From NCBI GenBank assembly GCA_021817755.1, contig JAKAGC010000165.1, positions 1 through 7,822 of the forward strand: a stretch of 7,822 nt of DNA. Direction: 5' to 3'. Shown here one piece after another: positions 1 through 6,519 of this stretch (within the stretch, counting starts at the first letter, position 1; every line of letters begins with the position of its first letter). Source of the DNA: Acidobacteriota bacterium. Its GTDB lineage: Bacteria; Acidobacteriota; Aminicenantia; UBA2199. The notes below the pieces were generated by a model. The model was not told where the DNA came from. It saw only the letters and a list, made by a program, of their open reading frames with translations, and searched no databases. Made by a program: the position numbers and the translations under genes.

Positions 1-220
1 CGTTTTGAGCATAGCACATTCCGTATACATGAAATGGAATTCCCGAATCGATGTCCTGCCAGGTGTTCCCTTGATCTTTACTGATTGACATAAATGCATT
101 TTTTCCGTTAGTTACTATTTTCCCCGCAGCGATAATCATACCATTCCCGTTGGCCATAGCCATATAATTATTGTATGTCGCTCCAGGTGTGCTGACTAAT
201 CGTTTTTTTTGAATATCCAT
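1..220 (-). CDS. Asp-box (BNR/sialidase-type) beta-propeller protein, N-terminal fragment
   Basis: The reading frame is open from an ATG at 220 to the window edge, giving 73 codons, so the C-terminal part is missing. The start is supported by a strong Shine-Dalgarno, AAGGAG at 234-229, with 8 bases of spacing. Residues 47-54 read SKDQGNTW, a perfect match to the Asp-box pattern S-x-D-x-G-x-T-W that closes beta-hairpins in sialidase-like and photosystem-stability-factor-like propellers. It is preceded by a hydrophobic strand (MIIAAG, 28-33), as expected of a propeller blade. The N-terminus (MDIQKKRLVSTPG) is polar, with no signal peptide or membrane segment, so the product looks cytoplasmic unless it is exported by another route. 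Asp boxes occur in many unrelated enzymes and binding proteins, so no substrate or activity can be assigned. It lies downstream of a kinase/AraC regulator and has its own leader with a candidate promoter and palindrome. Confidence 0.72.
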   Translation of the reverse strand, partial: MDIQKKRLVSTPGATYNNYMAMANGNGMIIAAGKIVTNGKNAFMSISKDQGNTWQDIDSGIPFHVYGMCYAQN

Positions 221-228
221 GTTTTTGA

Positions 229-234
229 CTCCTT
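229..234 (-). promoter_or_regulatory. Ribosome binding site of the Asp-box gene
   Basis: AAGGAG lies 8 bases before the ATG at 220. It is the clearest Shine-Dalgarno in the window and fixes the start of the partial gene. Confidence 0.75.
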
Positions 235-341
235 CAATCAATAATCAACCCTATTATCTCAATTTTGGATAAATCCGGTTGAATACCGATATGCTGGTTA
301 CTGGATACTGTCGATATAAAGCTGTTTTCGCAGTTCCGATG

Positions 342-358
342 TTATTATGGCATAATAA
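342..358. repeat. Perfect 17-base palindrome, candidate operator
   Basis: TTATTATG-G-CATAATAA has two exact 8-base arms around one central base. It covers the candidate -10 hexamer (352-357) of the downstream Asp-box gene, where a bound dimeric repressor would block transcription. The arms are nearly all A and T, so a chance origin is possible. AraC-family proteins usually bind direct or asymmetric sites, so this is not a typical AraC site. Confidence 0.4.
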
Positions 359-379
359 TTTTTGAGGTAGTGAGCACAA
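352..379 (-). promoter_or_regulatory. Candidate sigma70-type promoter for the Asp-box gene
   Basis: On the minus strand, TTGTGC (379-374) is followed after 16 bases by TATTAT (357-352). Transcription would start near 345 and leave a leader of about 125 bases. The -35 box is weak and the region is AT-rich, so this rests on the good -10 box and its placement downstream of a terminator-like hairpin. Confidence 0.3.
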
Positions 380-450
380 TTGATTCAAACTATAGGGTAA
401 TTTTTTTTCAAGCTCTCCCAATCCAATAGAATAAATGATTCATGAAGAGT

Positions 451-478
451 AAAAAACGTTCGGATTGTGAAAAATCCG
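451..478 (-). terminator. Weak intrinsic terminator-like hairpin after the hybrid kinase
   Basis: On the minus strand CGGATT (478-473) pairs with AATCCG (466-461) around a 6-base loop. Four bases later comes a run of six T (456-451). It sits about 70 bases past the kinase stop and before the next candidate promoter, which is where a terminator is expected. The stem is only 6 bp with three G-C pairs, so efficiency would be modest. Confidence 0.38.
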
Positions 479-549
479 GAAAAATATAAAGGAATGGAAT
501 CGCTTTTAATTGGATTGTTTTCAGAAAAAGATGGATTAAAGTAGTAGAA

Positions 550-2532
550 TTATCGGGAATTGATTTCCCTGTAGACCGCCGGGGTATTGTGATATTTATT
601 TTTAAAACACTTGCAGAAATAATTCGCGCTGGAAAACCCCACTTTCATTGCAATATCCAGGATCGTTTCATGACTGCTTTTAAGTAATTGAGAAGCTAGT
701 TGCAAACGGTAAGACCGGATAAATTCATTCGGTGATTCACCACTCATAGCAAGAATTTTCCGGTATACAGTCGGACGGCTCATGTATAATTTTTTACAAA
801 GTAGATGCACATTAAAATTCGGATCTGATAAATTATCTCTTACAACACGTTGTAAATCTTCCAGGAAATCTTGGTCTAACCTCGAACTGAAAATACGCGT
901 CGGTTGCTCCGTCATTTCCCGTTTCAAATTTTGCTGAAACTGTTTGCGAAGCTCGATTAGATTATGAACCCTCGCCGCTAAAATACGCGTATTATATGGT
1001 TTGATCACATAATCATCCGCACCGCAGTTCAGACCACGGATGATATCTTCTTCCGCTGCTTTCGCAGTCAGCAGGACAATAGGAATGTGACTCGTGCGGA
1101 TATCGTTTTTTAAAATCATACATATTTCATATCCGTTCATTTCCGGAAGTAATACATCCAGAATAATAAGATCAGGTATTATTTTTTGAGATTTTTGTAA
1201 CCCTTCTCGTCCTGTTTTCGCTTCCATAATCGTATAAAAAGAATTCAGGGTACTTTTTATATAATTCCTCGAATCCGGATTATCTTCAACAACCAATATG
1301 ATTTCTTCATTTGATTTGAGTTGTTCCGGCTCGTTAGAAAATGTAGTATCTTCCGATTGGATAAGATTTCCAAAAGCATAATCTTTTTCTTCTTTTTCAG
1401 ACATATAGAGTTCCTTGATTTCCCTTTGGATGTTGTGAGTACGGTTGTCTTTTATCTCCGAAGAAGAAATGATTATTTCGTCCGGTTTTAAATGAGAGTT
1501 CCCCATAGGAAGCCTTACGATAAACTCGGTTCCGCTTGTAGCCAAATCGGTTGAACTAATGACTTCGATATCCCCGTGGTGAAGTTCGATAATTTCACGG
1601 GCAATCGCTAATCCGATTCCCGAACCCTTGTACTTACTTTCATTCGAAGCATCCCCCTGGTAAAACCGGTCGAATATGTGTTCCAGACGTTCCGAAGGTA
1701 TTCCCGATCCTGTATCAGATACCGAAATCGATACGAACCCCAGGGGAAAGTCAGATGCTTTTTCCGGATTATCTGTAACTTTTATTGTAATCCTCCCACC
1801 CGGAGGTGTAAATTTTATCGAATTCAGTAAAAGGTTAAAAATGACTTCTTCCATTTTTTCCCTATCATAATAAATCGAAATATTTGATTTTTGATTCTCA
1901 AATACCAAATCCAATTCATTCTGACTCGAAAGTAATTCAAAAGTCGTCACAAGACCTTTAAGAAAAGGTACAAGGTTTTGTTTGCATGTTTTTAATGTCA
2001 TCTTTCCACTTTCAAATTTTGCCAATTCAAGAAGTTGATTAATGAGACCAAGCATTCGTTGAGAATTTCGAAGCATCAGGTTGATTTTTCTTTTTTCTTC
2101 CTTTGTGCGAGATTCCTGGAGCATTTGTTCTAATGGACCCATTATCAGTGTCAGTGGAGTTCGGAATTCATGCGAAATATTTGCAAAAAAACGCGATTTC
2201 GTTTCAGCCATTTCTTTGAATAAAGCCGTTTGTTCTTCCAGTTTACGGTATTTATCCAGGATATCTTTTGCTTGATCTCTCACGATCTGTTGCAAATGAA
2301 TTTTTTCTTTCTCGATTTCCAGCGCATGCATTAATTTTTTCTGATTCACATCTGCAACACGAACAATTTTTAAGGTATTATCCAGTAATTTATCATATGC
2401 ATAACCGATCCGTGCCAATTCTTGCATTAATCTGTCTTTCGACAGATTATTATCTTTCATTATTTCTTTAATGCGCTCTGTTAATAATAGTTCTTTTTTG
2501 TAAATAAGAGATGTTTGAGATTCTTTTTTCAT
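550..2532 (-). CDS. Soluble hybrid histidine kinase / response regulator with AraC output domain
   Basis: This 660-residue protein joins a whole two-component pathway in one chain. Residues 1-110 are charged, with a probable coiled coil (about 60-110) and no membrane segment or PAS/GAF domain that I recognise. HisKA follows, with phosphoacceptor H121 in FANISHEFRTPL. The HATPase_c domain (about 220-342) has the N box at N237, DTGSGIP at 273-279 and GSGIGLAI at 303-310. After a polar linker (343-410) comes an intact receiver: acidic pair E416/D417, phosphoacceptor D459, T489 and K511. An AraC-type double helix-turn-helix fills about 555-657, with the family signature around DIAMKVGFSSANYF. The layout matches the cytoplasmic half of Bacteroidota hybrid two-component systems but lacks their periplasmic sensor and membrane anchor, so the input is probably cytoplasmic or from a partner. 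A TAA codon directly precedes the ATG in frame, ruling out a longer N-terminus. The Asp-box gene downstream is a possible target (inference). Confidence 0.93.
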   Translation of the reverse strand: MKKESQTSLIYKKELLLTERIKEIMKDNNLSKDRLMQELARIGYAYDKLLDNTLKIVRVADVNQKKLMHALEIEKEKIHLQQIVRDQAKDILDKYRKLEEQTALFKEMAETKSRFFANISHEFRTPLTLIMGPLEQMLQESRTKEEKRKINLMLRNSQRMLGLINQLLELAKFESGKMTLKTCKQNLVPFLKGLVTTFELLSSQNELDLVFENQKSNISIYYDREKMEEVIFNLLLNSIKFTPPGGRITIKVTDNPEKASDFPLGFVSISVSDTGSGIPSERLEHIFDRFYQGDASNESKYKGSGIGLAIAREIIELHHGDIEVISSTDLATSGTEFIVRLPMGNSHLKPDEIIISSSEIKDNRTHNIQREIKELYMSEKEEKDYAFGNLIQSEDTTFSNEPEQLKSNEEIILVVEDNPDSRNYIKSTLNSFYTIMEAKTGREGLQKSQKIIPDLIILDVLLPEMNGYEICMILKNDIRTSHIPIVLLTAKAAEEDIIRGLNCGADDYVIKPYNTRILAARVHNLIELRKQFQQNLKREMTEQPTRIFSSRLDQDFLEDLQRVVRDNLSDPNFNVHLLCKKLYMSRPTVYRKILAMSGESPNEFIRSYRLQLASQLLKSSHETILDIAMKVGFSSANYFCKCFKNKYHNTPAVYREINSR

Positions 2533-2539
2533 TTAAACA

Positions 2540-2568
2540 ATAATACAATACGCCCAAAAAAAAGTAAA
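2540..2568 (-). promoter_or_regulatory. Sigma70-type promoter of the hybrid kinase gene, possibly leaderless
   Basis: On the minus strand TTTACT (2568-2563) is followed after exactly 17 bases by TATTAT (2545-2540). Only 7 bases (TGTTTAA) separate the -10 box from the ATG at 2532, so a start 6-8 bases after the -10 box would fall at or just before the first base of the start codon. There is no Shine-Dalgarno in front of this ATG, consistent with a leaderless transcript. Confidence 0.5.
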
Positions 2569-2602
2569 GTATTTGGTGTAAATTTGTGACTGAATTATGA
2601 TA

Positions 2603-3334
2603 TTATGAGCTTTCTACCCAAGTACAAAATTCTTTTAATTTCAAAAAATGTGTCCCTTTCCAAAAGGTTTTATCACATAGGGAACAGTAGTGGTACTCTG
2701 TACACCACATGAATACTCGTGGAGGAATTTGAGGTTTGCACCGGTTCTCGAATAAATAGCTATCCATTGGAACAGAGTCAAGAATATGATTGCAAAGAAT
2801 ACAACGAGAAAACGGTTTTATCAATTTTGAGAGTTTCCATCTGTTTATTACTTCCGAAACTTGATCCAAAACATGGATATGATGGATTAGATGTCCGAAG
2901 TTAACTGAATTCCGCATCAATAATCCCCGGTCCCTTGTTAACAGTATACGGTTTTGTTCGTGCGAAATAGCCGCCAGATCCCCATCATCCCACTCCGGGT
3001 TATACAATGTGTCGAAACCCAGTAAACGTAATCGTTTAGCCAGTTTTCTTAAATGCACGTCGCAGATAAAAAGAGCATTCCCCAATGGTAACGATGGATC
3101 CGGTACCCCAAATACCTCGATAAAATCTCCATCATTTATTATTTCCCATGGATGCGCTCGTTTACCCCATAGATAAATTTCTCCCCATTCCGTATGAGGT
3201 ATTCCAAGCGATTGGATAAGGTCTTTTATAGAACGTTTAAATGGAAATTCGATGAAAATCGGTTCTCCGGATTTTCCCATATCTTCATAAAGCAGATCTC
3301 TTAATCCCCCATGAAGTGTAACCTTTACTTTCAC
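2603..3334 (-). CDS. Mut7-C family protein: ubiquitin-like domain fused to PIN-fold RNase and zinc ribbon
   Basis: This 243-residue protein has two recognisable parts. Residues 1-80 form a ThiS/MoaD-like beta-grasp domain of the Mut7-C ubiquitin type. It has no C-terminal Gly-Gly, so it is probably a structural or RNA-binding module. Residues 86-230 match the Mut7-C RNase domain, a PIN-like nuclease fold: D92 in FICDVHLRKLAKRLRLLGFD, acidic D116/D117/D119, and LLTRDRGLL with D135. A zinc ribbon follows, with C178/C181 (CILC) and C217/C220 (CSLC) ahead of the typical FWKGTHF segment. All expected acidic and cysteine positions are present, so a working metal-dependent RNase is likely, with unknown target. 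The start is GTG, chosen because AGAGGTG (3346-3340) lies 5 bases upstream and because the beta-grasp fold begins at once (MKVKVTLHGG). It follows the receiver protein after 55 bases and may share its transcript. Confidence 0.85.
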   Translation of the reverse strand: MKVKVTLHGGLRDLLYEDMGKSGEPIFIEFPFKRSIKDLIQSLGIPHTEWGEIYLWGKRAHPWEIINDGDFIEVFGVPDPSLPLGNALFICDVHLRKLAKRLRLLGFDTLYNPEWDDGDLAAISHEQNRILLTRDRGLLMRNSVNFGHLIHHIHVLDQVSEVINRWKLSKLIKPFSRCILCNHILDSVPMDSYLFENRCKPQIPPRVFMWCTEYHYCSLCDKTFWKGTHFLKLKEFCTWVESS

Positions 3335-3339
3335 AAAGT

Positions 3340-3346
3340 CACCTCT
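3340..3346 (-). promoter_or_regulatory. Ribosome binding site deciding the GTG start of the Mut7-C gene
   Basis: AGAGGTG lies 5 bases before GTG at 3334. The nearby ATG at 3350 is out of frame with the gene and runs to a stop after three codons, so GTG is the only sensible start. Confidence 0.65.
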
Positions 3347-3389
3347 TCATTTTATAAGATAATCGAAAAAGATGATTGATAATGATAAT

Positions 3390-3932
3390 CTAATCGATTT
3401 CTATTTCAAAAGAGTCCGGGTTTTCATTTTTTTTCAATTCCTTAATAATATCATCGAATGATTCTTTTGAAGGTTCACTCTTTTCTTTTTCTTGTAATTC
3501 CTTCAAAAAGGGAATTACGTAAAGATTGGTTGTATCCCCAATATTTTCATTACCCGAACCCGGAGTTTTAATATTCAATAATTTCAGGATTTTTTCTTTA
3601 AATCCTTCCGGATGAAGTGGTTTTTCAAATAATTCATTCGCTCCATGGTTTATTATTTCATCTCTTTGTGCCGGATCGTCCAGTTTGTCACTTATAATAA
3701 CTGTCTGTGATCCCGGATAGTTACTCTTTATGTAACCGCAAAGAGTCACGCCATGCGATTTGGGAAGTAGTTTCTCACAAATAATCAGGTCGAAATGTTC
3801 CTTATTTAGAAGTGCTTTTGCAACGATCTCATTTCCCGCTACTGTCATTTCTATCGATTCGTGATGCAGCAAAGACCGTATCTCATCGATCATGTCCAGG
3901 TCGTATTCAATTAATAAAATTTTTCTAATCAT
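3390..3932 (-). CDS. Degenerate receiver-domain protein with Glu at the phosphoacceptor position
   Basis: This 180-residue protein consists of a response-regulator receiver fold (about 1-118) and a charged tail with no DNA-binding or enzymatic domain that I recognise. The fold is clear: KILLIEYDLDM at strand 1, FDLIICEKLLPKSHG at strand 3, TVIISDK at strand 4 and ANELFEKPL at strand 5. S81 and K104, the switch Ser/Thr and Lys positions, are kept. The usual acidic pair reads E9-Y10, and the position of the phosphorylated Asp is E53. Asp-to-Glu often mimics the phosphorylated state in receivers, so this may be a constitutively active or phosphorylation-independent adaptor. The tail (about 125-180) is rich in Glu and Lys and ends very acidic (FEIEID), suggesting a partner-binding segment. 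It starts at ATG 3932 with no strong Shine-Dalgarno, behind a good promoter. It is the first gene of a probable unit with the Mut7-C gene, 55 bases downstream. Confidence 0.82.
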   Translation of the reverse strand: MIRKILLIEYDLDMIDEIRSLLHHESIEMTVAGNEIVAKALLNKEHFDLIICEKLLPKSHGVTLCGYIKSNYPGSQTVIISDKLDDPAQRDEIINHGANELFEKPLHPEGFKEKILKLLNIKTPGSGNENIGDTTNLYVIPFLKELQEKEKSEPSKESFDDIIKELKKNENPDSFEIEID

Positions 3933-3957
3933 AGTATGTTATGTTTCCCGATTTTTA

Positions 3958-3986
3958 ATTTTAATATATAAAGTATGGGAAATCAA
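3958..3986 (-). promoter_or_regulatory. Sigma70-type promoter with UP-like A/T tract for the receiver gene
   Basis: On the minus strand TTGATT (3986-3981) and TAAAAT (3963-3958) are 17 bases apart. Start would be near 3951, leaving an 18-base leader before ATG 3932. Just upstream (about 4016-3993) are alternating runs of A and T, as in UP elements that bind the RNA polymerase alpha subunit. TTTCCC (3982-3977) and GGGAAA (3949-3944) form a split inverted repeat around the -10 box. It separates the receiver gene from the envelope operon. Confidence 0.5.
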
Positions 3987-4018
3987 GTATACAAAAAAAT
4001 TAAAAATTTTTAAAAATA

Positions 4019-4987
4019 TCAATTGTGTTCTTTTAAAAATAAACTTAAATACTCTCCCACTTTTTCTCTTCCTGAGATGTTCAATTGCTCATTCGGATAG
4101 AAGGTATCTTTCCAGGTAAAGCATGAACTATCAAGAGCAGTCGATAAATCCAAAACAGCGGTTTTTTCTTTTTTCAATAAATTTTTTATCAAAGATGAAT
4201 TCTCATTTATCCTTTTTGTAAATTCCCCCTGAAAATATTCTTCGCAAGATTGGTAATCGATTGGGGTAATATAAAATAAAATTTGAATATTATTTTGATG
4301 TCCTATACCGGCGATAGAGAGCATCGAACGTATTTTCCGATGCTCTTGAGAAAGAGAAAACATATAAAAAAGAAGAATTTTGCCTTTGATATCTTCTTTT
4401 GAGTATTTTTTTGAGTAAATACGATTATAATCACAAACTTTACCACAACGCAAAGTACCATTAAACACAGGTGTATCCAGGTATTCTTCCCGTGAAATTG
4501 TATACCAGTCTATCCCCAGCAATCGAAGTGGACGGTAAAAGGCACGAAGAAATAAAGCATATATACCCCGTTTTAGCAGTATTTTTTCTTTTTCAAATTG
4601 ATATTGAGGCATCCGGTCCCACGAAGGTGAGAACGAACGGAGATTAATAGGTATAATAACCCGTTTTATTTTGTGTTTCGATTTCGCGATATACCGGATA
4701 AATTCCAGATAGATATCCATATGGTAAGAATTAAAAGTCAACACCCCCAGTTTATAGCCAGGAATCTTTCTTTCAAGTATATATGCAAGTGTTCGACGAT
4801 CCCTTTCCCATTTCCTGTGAGAAGTATTTGTGCAATCTCCCAGGTAAAGAGTATCGATTCCCTCCTTCAACTGCTTATCCAGTGAATCTATCCGTGAATC
4901 GATTTCAAAAGTATGATGCCCCACTACTAATTGAACAAGAATTACTAATATAAACAATAGAGCCAATTTCAATATCAAAGCTTTCAT
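4019..4987 (-). CDS. Signal-anchored SGNH-like partner of the MBOAT acyltransferase
   Basis: This 322-residue protein has a basic start (MKALILK) and one long hydrophobic stretch (about 4-23), an uncleaved anchor or signal peptide that places the rest outside the cytoplasm. The body resembles the SGNH-type proteins coupled to MBOATs (AlgX/AlgJ, DltD and similar): DTLYLGDCTNTS at 46-56 matches the block I strand-GDSxx segment, and YPNEQLNISGREKVGEYL at the C-terminus matches the D-x-x-H-L-N-x-x-G block. The catalytic residues differ: the nucleophile Ser is C52, the His position is Q301 and the Asp three residues before it is P298. It may be a non-catalytic acceptor-binding partner, use Cys, or have an active site placed differently. 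It lies 42 bases behind the MBOAT gene in the same direction. GAGAAA before the ATG is a weak Shine-Dalgarno. The family call rests on weak motifs and on context. Confidence 0.68.
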   Translation of the reverse strand: MKALILKLALLFILVILVQLVVGHHTFEIDSRIDSLDKQLKEGIDTLYLGDCTNTSHRKWERDRRTLAYILERKIPGYKLGVLTFNSYHMDIYLEFIRYIAKSKHKIKRVIIPINLRSFSPSWDRMPQYQFEKEKILLKRGIYALFLRAFYRPLRLLGIDWYTISREEYLDTPVFNGTLRCGKVCDYNRIYSKKYSKEDIKGKILLFYMFSLSQEHRKIRSMLSIAGIGHQNNIQILFYITPIDYQSCEEYFQGEFTKRINENSSLIKNLLKKEKTAVLDLSTALDSSCFTWKDTFYPNEQLNISGREKVGEYLSLFLKEHN

Positions 4988-5029
4988 AATTTTCTCATAT
5001 TCATAAATAGATCATTAACATTCCTCTAA

Positions 5030-6502
5030 TCAGAATTGTGTATAAATAAACGGGACATCGCCAAATACTCCGAAATTAATGATAACCACAATAATTAAAA
5101 CGTAAAGCATCCATCGAATCACTCGATGTCTCTTCGAAAACATCTCTCTCATTCCATCATGAGGTTGGATATAGTGAATTATATACATCAATATCATACA
5201 TACAATTACAATTATCAATTTTGAGAGTGATTTACCTATCCATTCTTCCGGCATAAGAGAAAGAATGCCATCTTTACCTGTTAAGGAATTAAAAATATCC
5301 AGAGGAAGCATTATTACCCTTCTCAAGAGAAACCATGCATCTTGTAATGTTTGTGCTCTAAAAAAAATCCACAGAAGTGTCACATTTGAGAAAGTCAAAA
5401 GGATTCGTATGTATTTATAAGGTGTCTTCATTGTTTTAGGAATCAATTTTTTTCTTAAGTGTTTCCGGGATTTACGAGTGATAAAGGCAAGCGAGAGCAA
5501 TATACCATGAAAAAATCCCCAAACCATAAAGGTCCACGTAAAACCGTGCCACAGTCCGCACAAGGTCATCGTCAGAGTTGAGCTAAATATATAAATCAGC
5601 CCATCCATATGTTTGTATGCATTAAGTTTAGAAAAATGTTTTATCGTATTTGAAAAAAAAACGGCCAAAGGGAGAAAGAGGTAATCTCTCAACCAGGTGC
5701 TTAAGGTCATATGCCAGCGTCTCCAGAATTGAGCAATTCCTGTCGCGGAATAAGGCCTGTTAAAATTGTCCGGGATATCGATGCCTATAATTTGAGCAAT
5801 ACCAACAGCTATATCTGTGTAACCCGAGAAATCTGCATAAACCTGAAACGAATAAAATAAAACAGCTAATCCAATGCCTCCTGAAGGGTAAGAACCAGGA
5901 TTCCGGAACACCGGATTGGTAAACATAGCCAGACGGTCGGCGATCACTATTTTTTTTAAAAGTCCCCAGGCAATTAGCTTTAATCCCCCCGTTATTTTCC
6001 CATAATCGAAGGTATATTCGCGAAGGAATTGCGGGATAAGGTCTCCCGCACGCTGTATCGGTCCTGATTCTATCTGAGGGAAAAATGTCACATACAAACC
6101 CAGTAGAAAGGGATTTTTTTCAGGGAGAATCACCCCTCTATAAACATCCACCATATAACTGATTTTTTTAAATACATAAAAAGATAAGCCCAGCGGTAAT
6201 ATAAGGTGAAAAAGAGAGGCTGGAATATGAAATCCTATCAGTAGGCCTATGTTGCAAAATAAACTAAATAATAGGTAGTATCTTTTTTCTTTTTGAGAAT
6301 CAGTACGATTTATTCCCGTACTGCATAGATAATCGATTAAAATACTCCCCATTAATATTGCAAAATAAACCGTTCCGGATTGGAAATAAAAGAATAGTCC
6401 TGCCACCAGCAGTAGATATGGCCGGACACGTTGAGGGGCAAACGTGTAACCCCCTAGAACAGCCATTAAAAAGAGTAGAAACTCTACTGACAATATATGC
6501 AT
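5030..6502 (-). CDS. MBOAT family O-acyltransferase (AlgI/DltB/PatA type)
   Basis: This 490-residue integral membrane protein moves acyl groups, usually acetyl, across the membrane to an extracytoplasmic polymer. Family landmarks are present in order: FPQIESGPIQR (141-151), QVYADFSGYTDIAVGIA (220-236), FNRPYSATGIAQFWRRWHMT (247-266) with H264, TLCGLWHGFTWTFMVWGFFHG (313-333) with the presumed catalytic H319, LLWIFFRAQ (376-384) and the closing PFIYTQF (484-490). Length and both ends match full-size AlgI relatives, so the gene is intact. About ten hydrophobic segments are spread along the chain. The acceptor cannot be read from the sequence: AlgI, DltB and PatA relatives act on alginate, teichoic acid and peptidoglycan. 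It starts 17 bases after the mltG stop, without a clear Shine-Dalgarno, and is followed by the SGNH-like gene, the usual MBOAT partner. Co-transcription with mltG makes peptidoglycan an attractive acceptor (inference). Confidence 0.95.
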   Translation of the reverse strand: MHILSVEFLLFLMAVLGGYTFAPQRVRPYLLLVAGLFFYFQSGTVYFAILMGSILIDYLCSTGINRTDSQKEKRYYLLFSLFCNIGLLIGFHIPASLFHLILPLGLSFYVFKKISYMVDVYRGVILPEKNPFLLGLYVTFFPQIESGPIQRAGDLIPQFLREYTFDYGKITGGLKLIAWGLLKKIVIADRLAMFTNPVFRNPGSYPSGGIGLAVLFYSFQVYADFSGYTDIAVGIAQIIGIDIPDNFNRPYSATGIAQFWRRWHMTLSTWLRDYLFLPLAVFFSNTIKHFSKLNAYKHMDGLIYIFSSTLTMTLCGLWHGFTWTFMVWGFFHGILLSLAFITRKSRKHLRKKLIPKTMKTPYKYIRILLTFSNVTLLWIFFRAQTLQDAWFLLRRVIMLPLDIFNSLTGKDGILSLMPEEWIGKSLSKLIIVIVCMILMYIIHYIQPHDGMREMFSKRHRVIRWMLYVLIIVVIINFGVFGDVPFIYTQF

Positions 6503-6519
6503 GATACACGTTTGGATTA

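Larger units (their letters stand above)
221..549. other. Intergenic region between the hybrid kinase and the Asp-box gene
   Basis: This is 329 bases with no convincing coding frame on either strand. Reading in the direction of transcription it holds a weak terminator-like hairpin with a T-run (478-451), a candidate sigma70-type promoter (379-352), a perfect 17-base palindrome over the -10 box (342-358), a leader of roughly 110-125 bases, and the Shine-Dalgarno of the Asp-box gene. The leader has only short imperfect inverted repeats (for example CCGGATTTATCC near 276-265). I recognise no riboswitch in it. Confidence 0.6.

Noticed and set aside
553..580. Inverted repeat GGGAAT-TG-ATTTCCC at the kinase 3' end as a terminator
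   Set aside because: It lies within the coding sequence ahead of the stop, has a two-base loop and no following T-run.
890..990. Direct repeat AAAATACGCGT near 890-900 and 980-990
   Set aside because: Both copies lie inside the kinase coding region and encode the same Thr-Arg-Ile tripeptide in the same frame, so shared codons explain the match.
1676..2471. Several 60-70 codon plus-strand frames inside the kinase gene (also at 2719, 3892, 4673, 6723 and 6929)
   Set aside because: They are antisense to genes with strong family matches, have no ribosome binding site of note and give no recognisable protein.
3339..3350. Three-codon frame ATGAAGAGGTGA just before the Mut7-C gene
   Set aside because: It overlaps the Shine-Dalgarno and is out of frame with the GTG start. 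It is simply the ribosome binding site read as codons, with no sign of an attenuator.
3993..4018. A/T palindromes after the SGNH-like gene as an intrinsic terminator
   Set aside because: The stem would be pure A-T with no loop. The tract fits better as an UP-like element ahead of the receiver promoter.
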